The position numbers were made by a program, and so were the translations under genes. From NCBI GenBank assembly GCA_947491985.1, contig CANLLR010000009.1, positions 1 through 64,000 of the forward strand: a stretch of 64,000 bases of DNA. Reading direction: 5' to 3'. Numbering within the stretch: the stretch's first letter is position 1; every line of letters starts with the position of its first letter. The notes beneath the pieces were generated by a model. It ran no database searches. It saw only the letters and a program-made list of their open reading frames with translations, and was not told the origin of the DNA. Positions 6,885 through 15,792 of this stretch are shown here, piece by piece. The stretch comes from Flavobacteriaceae bacterium (GTDB lineage Bacteria > Bacteroidota > Bacteroidia > Flavobacteriales > Flavobacteriaceae).

Positions 6885-8474
6885 TCATTTTAATTTAAAT
6901 CGCTGTATTTTTCCAGTTTCTGTTTTGGGTAGGAATTCCGTAAAATGAATCACTCTTGGGTATTTATACGGAGCAGCTACTTCTTTGAACCAATGCTGAA
7001 TACGATTTTTCATTGCGTCAGTTGCTTTATGTTGTTCTTTTAAAACAATATGGGCACAAACCAGCATGCCTCTTTCTTCATCAGGCAAACCTACAACGGC
7101 ACATTCTAAAATATCGTCGTGTGTCAAAAGTACGCTTTCTACTTCTATTGCTGCAATGTTATAGCCTGAAGATATAATCATATCATCGCCACGAGCTACA
7201 AACCAAAAATAACCATCTTCGTCTTTACGAAAGATATCTCCCGTGATGTTCCAGCCGTTTTCAACATATTCTATTTGTTTGTCTTCACGGTTTAGGTATT
7301 TACAACCCGTAATGCCGCGAACAGCCAATCGACCAGCTTCGTTTGTAGAAAGTTCATTTCCCTTTTTGTCGATAATTTTGGCTTCATAGCCGGTTACCGC
7401 CAGACCCGTAGCGCCTGGTTTCATATATGAATCATTCGACGAAATAAAAATATGAAGCATTTCGGTAGCGCCAATTCCGTCTATGATTTTCAATCCTGTT
7501 GCCTCATACCATTCTTGCCATACCTTTAATGGTAAGGTTTCGCCAGCGGAAACACATTTTCTTAAACTTGAAATATCAAATTCGTTAACTTTGGTAGTGA
7601 TGACGCGCCAAGCAGTTGGAGCCGTGAAGCAAATGGTGATTTTATGTTCTTCAATAGCTTTGAGCAAATGATCGGGAGTTGGTTTTTCTAATAAGAAAGT
7701 AGAAGCGCCAAAATACATCGGAAATAACACCAATCCGCCAAGTCCAAAAGTAAATCCGAGTGGCGGACTACCCGTAAAAATATCGTTTGGAGTCGGTTGC
7801 AAAGCATATTGTGGGAAGGCTTCACAAATGTTCAAAATGTCTTTGTGATAATGCGAAGTCATTTTTGGCAAACCAGTTGTGCCAGAGGTAAAACCTATTA
7901 AAGCTACAGAATCCGATTTGGAATGGTAATTGTCAAATGTTTTGGGTTTGGAAGCCATCAATTCTTCTAACTCTGAATTGCCGTAAAAACACGTTTCTTT
8001 TAAATAATCCGATTGTACTAGATGGATTTCTTCCTCGAGTTCTTTGTCGCAAAAGGCATGCGATATTTCGGCACAATTAATTATCGTGGTGAGTTCTTTC
8101 GATCGGAGTAAAGGCATGGTAGCGACTACAATGCCGCCAGCTTTTAAAACGGCAAACCAACACGCGACCATCATTGGATTGTTGGTAGAGCGAATCAATA
8201 CGCGGCTGCCCGATTGCAATCTTAAATCGCTGATGAGAACATGTGCAATTTGATTGGCTTTTTCATATAATTCTTGATACGTCCAAATGGCTTCAAAAGT
8301 GCGGATACAAGGTAAATTACCTCGACCTTCTTTGATGTGATGGTCAAGTAATTTATCGACACAATTGAGCATTTCTGGATGCTGAAATTGCGGTAAGTCA
8401 GTAAACACATAATTCGGTTGCAAGTCTAAACTTGGTAGATTTACATGTGCAAAATTATCTTCGTAGTGTATCAT
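6885..8474 (-). CDS. 2-aminobenzoate-CoA ligase-like acyl-CoA synthetase
   Basis: This 529-aa ANL-superfamily enzyme has the P-loop motif FTSGTTGLPK near residue 200, an aromatic-acid-ligase-like block GSPPLGFTFGLGG, the hinge region with RGDD, and the C-terminal catalytic Lys in PKTETGKIQRFKL. The overall pattern, including the N-terminal LPQFQHPEMLNCVD block, resembles 2-aminobenzoate-CoA and benzoate-CoA ligases rather than fatty-acid ligases. It would activate anthranilate (or salicylate) with ATP and CoA for the hydroxylase encoded just upstream. The start ATG gives MIHYEDNFAHVN. Confidence 0.8.
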   Translation of the reverse strand: MIHYEDNFAHVNLPSLDLQPNYVFTDLPQFQHPEMLNCVDKLLDHHIKEGRGNLPCIRTFEAIWTYQELYEKANQIAHVLISDLRLQSGSRVLIRSTNNPMMVACWFAVLKAGGIVVATMPLLRSKELTTIINCAEISHAFCDKELEEEIHLVQSDYLKETCFYGNSELEELMASKPKTFDNYHSKSDSVALIGFTSGTTGLPKMTSHYHKDILNICEAFPQYALQPTPNDIFTGSPPLGFTFGLGGLVLFPMYFGASTFLLEKPTPDHLLKAIEEHKITICFTAPTAWRVITTKVNEFDISSLRKCVSAGETLPLKVWQEWYEATGLKIIDGIGATEMLHIFISSNDSYMKPGATGLAVTGYEAKIIDKKGNELSTNEAGRLAVRGITGCKYLNREDKQIEYVENGWNITGDIFRKDEDGYFWFVARGDDMIISSGYNIAAIEVESVLLTHDDILECAVVGLPDEERGMLVCAHIVLKEQHKATDAMKNRIQHWFKEVAAPYKYPRVIHFTEFLPKTETGKIQRFKLK

Positions 8475-8554
8475 TTGAAAAATAGTATAGTGTATATTGT
8501 ATTGCTGTATATTGAAATTAAATTTACAAAATACAGCTATACATTATACATTTT

Positions 8555-10855
8555 TTACTTTTTGTTACTCTTTGGTTTCAATGCTTTTTTCATTCCTTCC
8601 ACTTGTTTTCTTTCCGAAATTTTTAAGGGATACAAATGTGAAATTCCCATTTTGTAGGGATTCGGAATATCGTTAGGTTCAAATTGTTCATACGCTTGAG
8701 CATTTCGAACAAAATTTGCGTCTAACAATAAAGGACGACCAAGTGCCACCAAATCGGCTCTTCCATTTAAAATTATGGTATTGATTTGATCAATGTCTTG
8801 GATGTAACCTGCGGTAATTGTTGGGACATAAACTGTATTCCGAACTAAATCAGAGAATGGTGTTTGCCACATACGTCCGGTTTGTTGTTTTTGATGCGCC
8901 ACCGTATTTCCTGTTGAGACGTTGATAATATCGGCGCCAGCAGTTTTAAAAGCAGTTGCTATAGTGATTACATCAGCTTCGGTAATACCATTTTCAGCCC
9001 AATCGGTAGCTGAAATTCTTACAGACATTGGTTTTTCTTTAGGAAAAACGTTTCGCATTTCAGAAAAAACGCGAAGTGGGAATTTCAAACGGTTTTCGAT
9101 ACTTCCACCAAATTCGTCGTTTCGCATGTTGGTTAGTGGTGATAAGAAGGAAGCCAATAAAAATCCGTGATGCGCTTGCAATTCGACTAAATCAAATCCT
9201 GCTTCATCGGCATTTATCGTCGCTTGAACAAATTGATCTGTCACTTCATCCATATCGGTTACAGATATTTCTTTTGGAGTTTTGGAAGTTTCATTGAACG
9301 GAATAGGAGATGCCGAAAGCAATTCCCAATTTATTCCAGTAAACTCACTTTCCCACGGTTTTTTTGTAGCCCCTTTTCGCCCAGAATGTCCGAGTTGTAT
9401 TCCGATCTTTGTTTGGGTATTGCTGTGAATAAAATTAGTTATTCGTTTCCATTCAACTACCTGATTTTTATTGTATATACCGGCACAACCTAAAGTGATA
9501 CGTGCGTTTTCTGAAACCGCTGTCATTTCGGTTAAAATCAACCCCAATCCGCCTAACGCTCGCGACGTGTAATGTTGAAAATGCCAATCGTTTACCAAAC
9601 CATTTTCGGCACTGTATTGTCCCATAGGCGCCATTACGATGCGGTTTTGTAACGTTACATCACGAAGTTTGAATGTTGAAAACGCTGCAGGAATAGGTTG
9701 TTGGTTTTGAGTTGTAAGTTGTAGGTTACGATTGAACTCCTCTAGCACCTTATCAGTAAAAGATGTATCGCGTAATCGCAAGTTTTCAAAGGTCACTTTT
9801 TTCGAGCGCGTCATGCATCCGAAAGCAAATTGGTAAAATGGATGTTGGTTATTACGATTCATGTTTTCAAACCAATCCAACGACACTAATGCTGCGTACT
9901 GGATCATTTCTACAATATTTCTCCTATTTTTGTCGTACTGTTCAAAAGCGGCTTGCACATTATTTGGATTGGCCATTACGGCATCAAACAAACCAATTGC
10001 CGAATCCATAGCTAATTTGGTTCCCGAACCAATAGAGTAGTGGGCTGTAGCTTTGGCATCGCCCAAAAGTACGATGTTATTATGATACCAATTTGTATTG
10101 GTTACATGCGGAAACTGACGCCAATGTGATTTATTAGTAATGAGTGGATGACCATCGAGTTCGGCAGCAAAAATTTCGCTGATTTTAGCGATAGTATCCG
10201 TTTCATTGGTTACTTCAAAGTTGAATTTTTCCCAGGTTTCATTACTGCATTCAAAAATCCACGTGCTCATACCTTCTTCGTATTGATACGAATGTGCCAC
10301 AATGGTTCCGTGAGGAGTAGTTCTGAAAAAATACGTAAAAGCGTCGAGTGGTTTAGTAGAACCAAGCCAAACAAAGCGGTTTTTTTTGAGTTCGATTTTT
10401 GTCCCGAAAGCCGATTCGTATTGCGTTCGTACAGCGCTTGCAATTCCGTCTGAAGCAATAATGATATCAGCATCTTTAAATTGTGACAAGTCGTCAACAT
10501 TGTGCTCAAAGTGCAAGTTAACACCTTCTTCGGTGCAGCGTTGTTGTAATAATTGCAATAAGGTTTTTCGAGAACATCCGCAAAATCCGTTTCCAGCGAT
10601 ACTTACTTCTTCGCCATCTCGAGCAATGATAATATCGTCCCAATAGGCAAATTTACTACGAATGAGTTCGTACGATTGCATGTCGCGTTTTAAGAATTCG
10701 CCCAAAGTTTCGTCTGAAAACACTACACCAAATCCGAAACTATTGTCTGGTTTATTGCGTTCGTAAACGTCAATTTGGCAATTTGGCATTGCTTTTTTGG
10801 TGAGTATGGAGAAGTAGAGTCCGCCAGGACCACCACCGATAACTGTTATTTTCAT
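8555..10855 (-). CDS. Fused FAD hydroxylase/old-yellow-enzyme (2-aminobenzoyl-CoA monooxygenase-reductase / salicylyl-CoA 5-hydroxylase type)
   Basis: The 766-aa fusion starts with a PHBH-like FAD monooxygenase: GGGPGG at residues 7-12 and a second FAD motif around VLLGDAKATAHYS. From about residue 390 it continues as an NADH:flavin oxidoreductase of the old-yellow-enzyme class (LQNRIVMAPMGQYSAENG, ELQAHHGFLLASFLSP). This architecture is known for 2-aminobenzoyl-CoA monooxygenase/reductase, which hydroxylates C5 of the CoA-activated ring, and for proteins annotated as salicylyl-CoA 5-hydroxylase. The adjacent ligase supports a CoA-thioester substrate. It is odd that a possibly ring-reducing OYE half coexists with a ring-cleaving dioxygenase, which needs an aromatic substrate. 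The OYE half may act only as the reductase for the hydroxylase here. Confidence 0.85.
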   Translation of the reverse strand: MKITVIGGGPGGLYFSILTKKAMPNCQIDVYERNKPDNSFGFGVVFSDETLGEFLKRDMQSYELIRSKFAYWDDIIIARDGEEVSIAGNGFCGCSRKTLLQLLQQRCTEEGVNLHFEHNVDDLSQFKDADIIIASDGIASAVRTQYESAFGTKIELKKNRFVWLGSTKPLDAFTYFFRTTPHGTIVAHSYQYEEGMSTWIFECSNETWEKFNFEVTNETDTIAKISEIFAAELDGHPLITNKSHWRQFPHVTNTNWYHNNIVLLGDAKATAHYSIGSGTKLAMDSAIGLFDAVMANPNNVQAAFEQYDKNRRNIVEMIQYAALVSLDWFENMNRNNQHPFYQFAFGCMTRSKKVTFENLRLRDTSFTDKVLEEFNRNLQLTTQNQQPIPAAFSTFKLRDVTLQNRIVMAPMGQYSAENGLVNDWHFQHYTSRALGGLGLILTEMTAVSENARITLGCAGIYNKNQVVEWKRITNFIHSNTQTKIGIQLGHSGRKGATKKPWESEFTGINWELLSASPIPFNETSKTPKEISVTDMDEVTDQFVQATINADEAGFDLVELQAHHGFLLASFLSPLTNMRNDEFGGSIENRLKFPLRVFSEMRNVFPKEKPMSVRISATDWAENGITEADVITIATAFKTAGADIINVSTGNTVAHQKQQTGRMWQTPFSDLVRNTVYVPTITAGYIQDIDQINTIILNGRADLVALGRPLLLDANFVRNAQAYEQFEPNDIPNPYKMGISHLYPLKISERKQVEGMKKALKPKSNKK

Positions 10856-10944
10856 AATTTAATAGAACGCGGATGAATCGGAATGCTTTGCAACATGGAT
10901 TATCGCAGGATTTTTTATTTGTTTTTTTTAATGTTGCTTTGAAT

Positions 10945-11550
10945 TCAACTTCTTTTTATTGAAAACAATTCGCCTAATTTTGCATAATTAGAACCAGCTA
11001 ATCGTGCAATAGGTTTGTAATTTTCCAAATTTATTTTATAATTATCTAACAAAACAGCATCATCAAAATGCATCATCACGATTCGTCCGATGATGATGCA
11101 AGCACCGCCATTTTTGTGATCTTCTAAAAAATAATGATGCACCATTTCACATTCGAAACTCACTTTACTTTCTTTGACTCGCATTGGTTTAATTTTGATG
11201 GACGGAATAGGAGTCAGGTTAGCCAAAGCAAATTCATCGACATCAGAAGTTACCGATTGTGAAGTCATGTTCATTTGTTCTGCCAATTCTTCGGTGACCA
11301 TATTGACTACAAATTGTTTGTTGGCTAATACGTTATTTAATGTGTCTTTGTTGGTATTATTTCCTCTCACAGTAGAAAACATAACATGAGGCGGATCTTC
11401 ACCAATAGCATTAAAATAAGAAAAAGGAGCTAAGTTATTAATTCCGTTTACGTCAATTGTAGCAATCCATCCTATAGGTCTTGGTATAACAGCACCTGTA
11501 ATTAATTTGTATACGGCTGAATAGTCTAAATCATTTGGATCAAATTGCAT
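10945..11550 (-). CDS. Flavin reductase-like domain protein (DIM6/NTAB family)
   Basis: This 201-aa protein has the split-barrel flavin-reductase-like fold, with the typical opening LITGAVIPRPIGWIATID and APFSYFNAIGEDPP. Family members bind FMN or FAD and supply reduced flavin or do related redox work. As the first gene of the minus-strand cluster, next to the flavin-dependent hydroxylase, it may support that enzyme. The hydroxylase already carries its own reductase-like domain, so the protein could act elsewhere in the route. The ATG at 11550 (MQFDPNDLDYS) fits the family start. Confidence 0.78.
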   Translation of the reverse strand: MQFDPNDLDYSAVYKLITGAVIPRPIGWIATIDVNGINNLAPFSYFNAIGEDPPHVMFSTVRGNNTNKDTLNNVLANKQFVVNMVTEELAEQMNMTSQSVTSDVDEFALANLTPIPSIKIKPMRVKESKVSFECEMVHHYFLEDHKNGGACIIIGRIVMMHFDDAVLLDNYKINLENYKPIARLAGSNYAKLGELFSIKRS

Positions 11551-11617
11551 GATACTGTTTTATTTGTTGGTACCAAATTAACAAAAAAAAGCCGAAATAG
11601 TAAAGTAGAATTTTAAG

Positions 11618-11625
11618 TATATTTG
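11618..11625 (+). promoter_or_regulatory. Probable -7 box for the DUF885 gene
   Basis: TATATTTG is an exact match to the Bacteroidota -7 consensus TAnnTTTG and lies 18 bases before the ATG at 11644. I see no clear TTG -33 element. Confidence 0.45.
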
Positions 11626-11643
11626 GATCTAAAATTATACAAT

Positions 11644-13371
11644 ATGAAAAAAATACTATTTCTGACGGTACTAACAATGGTTTGTGTTTCATGTCAAAAA
11701 GAAGCAAAAGATCAAAATATATCCTTTGATAAGTACAAAAATACTTTTATTGAAGCCTTGTGGAAAGTGAATCCCGATTGGGCTGCTAGTCAAGGATATC
11801 ACAAGTATGATTCTATCTTAAAAGTTCCTAATAACGATTATCGAAACGAACAAATTTCCTTTGTAAAAAGTCAATTGGATTCTTTAAGTACCTATTCTGT
11901 TGCTGCGCTTTCGAGCAATAATGTGACTGATTTTCACATGATAAAAAATTACTTAGAAGGAACCGTTTTTTCGTTAGAAGAATTAAAAGCATTCGAATGG
12001 GATCCGTCGATGTACAATGTATGTGGCACATTTGCCGAAATTTTAAACGGCAATTACGATTCGCTAGATACGCGTTTACGTCATCTTGATTTAAAAATGG
12101 ACAATATTTCGGCGTATTACACTGCGGCCAAATCCAATATCAAAAATCCAACTCTTGAACACACGCAATTGGCGATTGATCAAAACAGTGGAGGTAAGTC
12201 TGTTTTTACTTCCGATTTGACTGCAGCTGTTGCCAAAAGCAAATTATCGGATAAAGAGAAAAAAGCTATTTTAGAGAAGTCAAAAAAAGCTATTGCTGCT
12301 ATCGATGATTATGTAAATTGGTTGCAAAAACTAGACAATACATCGCCACGCTCGTTCCGATTGGGGAAAGCCTTGTTTGATAAAAAGTTTGAGTACGAAA
12401 TTCAATCGGGTTATACTCCAGAAGCGATTTATCAAAAAGCAATCAATCATAAAGCAGAGTTGCATAAAAAAATGATTGCACTTTCCGAAAAGCTGTGGAA
12501 AAAATATTGTGGTGATGCGCCGATACCAGTTGACGATTTGCAAATGGTCAAAAAGGTAATCGATACGATATCAGTCCAACATACCAAACCTGAAAATTTT
12601 CAATTGGAAATCGAAAAGCAGATTCCAGAATTGACGGCTTATGTAAAAGAGAAAGACCTTTTATATATTGATCCGTCCAAACCATTAGTGGTTCGTAAAG
12701 AACCCGATTATATGGCAGGTGTTGCCGGAGCTTCAATATCTTCGCCTGGTCCGTACGATAAAAATGCCAATACGTATTACAATGTAGGAAGTTTGTCGGG
12801 TTGGGATGCTTCACGTTCGGAAAGTTATTTACGTGAATACAACGATTATATTCTGCAAATATTAAACATTCACGAAGCTGTTCCTGGGCATTATACGCAA
12901 CTGGTGTATAGCAACCAATCGCCAAGTATTATCAAATCGATTTTGGGTAATGGTGCGATGATTGAAGGTTGGGCAGTGTATACTGAGTTGATGATGTTAG
13001 AAAGCGGTTATAAAAATTCAGACGAAATGTGGTTAATGTATTACAAATGGAATTTAAGAGCGACGTGTAATACAATTTTAGATTACAGTATTCACACCAA
13101 AAACATGTCTAAAGAAGCTGCATTAGATTTGATGATTAACCAAGCCTTTCAACAACAAGCAGAAGCCGATGGAAAATGGAAACGCGCAACTTTATCTCAA
13201 GTTCAATTGTGTTCTTATTTTACGGGTTATACCGAAATTTATGATTTTAGAGAAGAACTTAAAAAAGTGCAAGGCGCGAAATTTAAGTTAAAAAAATTCC
13301 ATGAAACCTTTTTAAGTTATGGAAGCGCTCCAGTGAAATACATTAAAGAGTTAATGAAGAAAGAACTGTAA
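11644..13371 (+). CDS. DUF885 family metallopeptidase-like lipoprotein
   Basis: The protein of about 575 aa begins with a lipoprotein signal peptide whose lipobox ends in VSC (MKKILFLTVLTMVCVSCQK), so it is probably anchored in the envelope. The DUF885 zinc-peptidase-like motif HEAVPGHYTQ is visible in the C-terminal half, with a later Glu in MIEGWAVYTE that could be the third ligand. I set the start at the ATG at 11644 because the longer frame begins at a TTG at 11623 lying inside the predicted promoter. It is divergent from the catabolic cluster and has its own promoter and terminator, so it is probably independent. Its substrate is unknown. Confidence 0.82.
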   Translation: MKKILFLTVLTMVCVSCQKEAKDQNISFDKYKNTFIEALWKVNPDWAASQGYHKYDSILKVPNNDYRNEQISFVKSQLDSLSTYSVAALSSNNVTDFHMIKNYLEGTVFSLEELKAFEWDPSMYNVCGTFAEILNGNYDSLDTRLRHLDLKMDNISAYYTAAKSNIKNPTLEHTQLAIDQNSGGKSVFTSDLTAAVAKSKLSDKEKKAILEKSKKAIAAIDDYVNWLQKLDNTSPRSFRLGKALFDKKFEYEIQSGYTPEAIYQKAINHKAELHKKMIALSEKLWKKYCGDAPIPVDDLQMVKKVIDTISVQHTKPENFQLEIEKQIPELTAYVKEKDLLYIDPSKPLVVRKEPDYMAGVAGASISSPGPYDKNANTYYNVGSLSGWDASRSESYLREYNDYILQILNIHEAVPGHYTQLVYSNQSPSIIKSILGNGAMIEGWAVYTELMMLESGYKNSDEMWLMYYKWNLRATCNTILDYSIHTKNMSKEAALDLMINQAFQQQAEADGKWKRATLSQVQLCSYFTGYTEIYDFREELKKVQGAKFKLKKFHETFLSYGSAPVKYIKELMKKEL

Positions 13372-13394
13372 ATTTATAGCTTAAATTTTTAAAA

Positions 13395-13435
13395 CTGACA
13401 AACCAACTGATTTAGCTGGTTTGTCAGCTTTCTTT
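13395..13435 (+). terminator. Terminator after the DUF885 gene
   Basis: An 11-bp perfect stem CTGACAAACCA / TGGTTTGTCAG (13395-13405 and 13417-13427) is followed by CTTTCTTT. It lies about 25 bases after the stop codon of the DUF885 gene. Confidence 0.75.
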
Positions 13436-13473
13436 ATAGTGTATCGGAAAGGATTAAGAAGTTATTCAACGCC

Positions 13474-14151
13474 TTATTTATTAATAGCGGGATGATTTGG
13501 AATATTGCGTCCTAAAATGATATTGTGAATGGCGATTTGTACATCGTTGGAAGTTGTAACCTTAACAATGCCACTTCCGCCGCGCTTTTCGAGCGCAATT
13601 CTTTTTTCGTTTGTTAGTAAAGTATCGTCATCAAAAACCAAGTCATCGGTATAATATTCATTTTGAAGGTTTAGTTCTTTTACAGAAAAATGAATGTGAG
13701 CAGGCAATGTTTCTTTCGGATAAGGCGCAGGTCGTAAGGTGTGAATAGCATAGTTACCCGAAGCATCTGTTTTCACCCAACCACGAAGATAACCGTGAAT
13801 GGCGGCATTATTTTTACTTTCTTTTTTTTGAGAATATAAACCATTGGAATCAGTATGCCAATAATAAATAATAACATTCTGTGCTGTAGTTTTGGAATCC
13901 AACTGATACACGGTTCCTTTAACAACTAGCTTTTGACCTCTTTCATTCCAACCCGCACTCGTATCAATAGCTGCAATAGTTTTTGGTATTCCTTTGTACA
14001 TGATTTCACAACCATCACATCCTCCACCAACGAGCGTCATTGACTTTTCTGGGTTGTTGGTATATGTTTGCTTAAAATCTTTATGATTTTTATTACAACT
14101 TGTCAGAAAAAGAAGTACTATCAAACAGTAATATTGATGTTTCATTTTCAT
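13474..14151 (-). CDS. Intradiol ring-cleavage dioxygenase-fold lipoprotein
   Basis: The 225-aa protein starts with a lipoprotein signal peptide (lipobox LTSC) and continues as an intradiol-dioxygenase fold. Candidate Fe(III) ligands are in YYWHTDSNGLY (Tyr), RPAPYP (Tyr) and PAHIHF (two His). The intracellular catechol dioxygenases lack such a signal. Secreted relatives exist in Bacteroidota with unknown substrates. It also has a small CDGC motif soon after the signal peptide. It lies 2 kb from the aromatic cluster but beyond a divergent gene, so a shared pathway is only a possibility. The start may be either of two ATGs two codons apart. Confidence 0.72.
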   Translation of the reverse strand: MKMKHQYYCLIVLLFLTSCNKNHKDFKQTYTNNPEKSMTLVGGGCDGCEIMYKGIPKTIAAIDTSAGWNERGQKLVVKGTVYQLDSKTTAQNVIIYYWHTDSNGLYSQKKESKNNAAIHGYLRGWVKTDASGNYAIHTLRPAPYPKETLPAHIHFSVKELNLQNEYYTDDLVFDDDTLLTNEKRIALEKRGGSGIVKVTTSNDVQIAIHNIILGRNIPNHPAINK

Positions 14152-14233
14152 GAGGTCATTTGTTAATATGCAAATGAATACTGTTTTTGAAAACTTTATG
14201 TATTTTTAAATAGTAGTAATTCGGCAATTGATT

Positions 14234-14770
14234 TTATTTAAAAAACCGTTGCAATTCAGACTCATTTAGAGTTACAAGTGTTCTGCTCACATTAAAGCAG
14301 GCTGAAGCAAGTCCAAAATTGACGCTAAAATACATTTCGTTGTTTCCATCGAAATAAATTCCCATTTCGTCAATTTTATACTGTCGGAGTACAATATAAC
14401 TCATACATTCTTTTAAATCGGCAATTTTTATGTCTGATTCGTATTGCTCTTTAATTTTTTTATTGATTATAAGTTCCAATTCTTTGTTGTTCTTAAATAG
14501 TTCAGAATTTTTAATTTTTATGTCTCTATTACCAACTGTTTTGAATACTACATATTCATAAGAATATCTTCCTTTGTAATCTGGATATCCTTTTGAAATC
14601 AATTTATAATTATAAAATGTACAGGTTTTTGTTAGTATAGAATCGTCATTTTGTTTGCTTTTGGATTCAGTTTCCGTACAAATTAGATTTTTTTTGTAGG
14701 ATTGTTTTTCAATTTCTTGCGCACTACAAGACAAAATGCCTAAAAGGATAAATAAAAAATTCCATTTCAT
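14234..14770 (-). CDS. Hypothetical lipoprotein
   Basis: The 178-aa protein has a signal peptide with a lipobox-like LSCS near residue 15 (MKWNFLFILLGILSCSAQ). The rest is polar, with a Lys/Glu-rich middle and one further Cys pair (Cys122 and a Cys near the C-terminus in LASACFNVS). I recognise no domain. It is on the same strand as the intradiol-like lipoprotein, 82 bases upstream of it. Confidence 0.6.
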   Translation of the reverse strand: MKWNFLFILLGILSCSAQEIEKQSYKKNLICTETESKSKQNDDSILTKTCTFYNYKLISKGYPDYKGRYSYEYVVFKTVGNRDIKIKNSELFKNNKELELIINKKIKEQYESDIKIADLKECMSYIVLRQYKIDEMGIYFDGNNEMYFSVNFGLASACFNVSRTLVTLNESELQRFFK

Positions 14771-14833
14771 AATTCAAATGATTTTTGTTAGCGATTATTA
14801 ATTACATGCTAAATATAGCCTTAATTCTTTTAA

Positions 14834-15558
14834 TTAACGCACAGGTTCGGCCATTTTTTTTAATAAAATATTGTTGGTTTTTTTCCAATTTACAGAACCT
14901 TTGAGCAACCACGAATTACCAAAAAACAGCAAGGCTGTAGTTTCAAATATAAATGTTGCATATGTAGTAAATGCAGTGGCGCCCCATTTATAATCATAAA
15001 ACGCGCAAATACCTATTAAAATAATACTTACAACTATTCCCCAACCACAGGTTTTGTATATTTTATTTCTAATTTTTTTTTGTCATCAAAATGCGCTTCA
15101 AACATGCCTGCATCCGATTGTTGAAAAATTTTCAAACAAAAAAAAGCAAAACACGCAAATAATAATCCGGCGCTACCAAAGTGAATGTATTTGAACCAAT
15201 CGAGCCATACGGTAATTTCGATGTAGTGGTTTTCTTTAAAACCATCATAAGCGGTAGGGAAAATGGCAACACCAAAAGCAAAAGCACCCGAAAAATTTGA
15301 CACTCTGTTTTCAAGGCTACTTTTTCCTTTGTAGGTTATTAAAAAGCCTCCTAGCACAGATAAAACGCCAACAAAAGCAATGTGCATATAGCTATAATAA
15401 TAATGACTAATAGAGGGTTGAAGCCAAGCATCACAACCTAGTAATTTGTTCCCTAAAAGTAACGCAAAAGGCAGTATGAGTCCTAATATTCCTATAAATT
15501 GCCGTAATAGTAAATACGAAATGATATAATCGTCATTGTGCTTTTTTTCAGTAGACAT
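14834..15558 (-). pseudogene. Multi-pass membrane protein, frameshifted at an A9 run
   Basis: The first 174 codons (15558 to 15034) encode membrane segments and end with TKPVVGE. Downstream the other frame stays open from the A9 run (minus strand, 15073-15081) to a stop at 14834. It encodes about 80 more residues with plausible membrane segments (GIVVSIILIGICAFYDY, TYATFIFETTALLFF). Adding one A restores a single 241-aa protein across 14834-15558. This is either a true frameshift, a phase-variable or slippery site, or a homopolymer sequencing error. The family is an uncharacterised membrane family with an LQPSISHYYYSY block; the function is unknown. Confidence 0.7.
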
Positions 15559-15792
15559 AATGGTTTGGTTTTAGGTTGGTATAGTAAAAATAAGATTTCT
15601 TATTTTATTTTAGGTACGTGTTTTTACGTGTTTTTAACAAAGTAGTTTAAACCCTAAAGTTCTAGAAGGTCTAAGAAGTCTAAAAGGTTTAAATAGTCCA
15701 ATTATCTATACCTATTTAGCAATAAATTTCTTTTCCACACAATCAGAATGTTTATATTTACACTATGAACTTGATAAATAAAAAGAATAACA
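15559..15792. other. Divergent intergenic region with a quasi-periodic tract
   Basis: This region separates the frameshifted membrane gene from acs. It has a repeated word block ACGTGTTTTTACGTGTTTTTA near 15615. From about 15650 to 15696 it has the tract CTAAAGTTCTAGAAGGTCT... built of (C)TAAAGG/(T)CTAGAAGG-like words at about 9-10-base steps. A TATATTTA at 15753-15760 is one base off the -7 consensus and could serve acs. No gene is evident. Confidence 0.4.

Noticed and set aside
8445..8657. Open frame opposite the CoA ligase/hydroxylase junction
   Set aside because: It is hydrophobic but overlaps the starts and ends of two well-supported genes and has no family pattern; it is a shadow frame.
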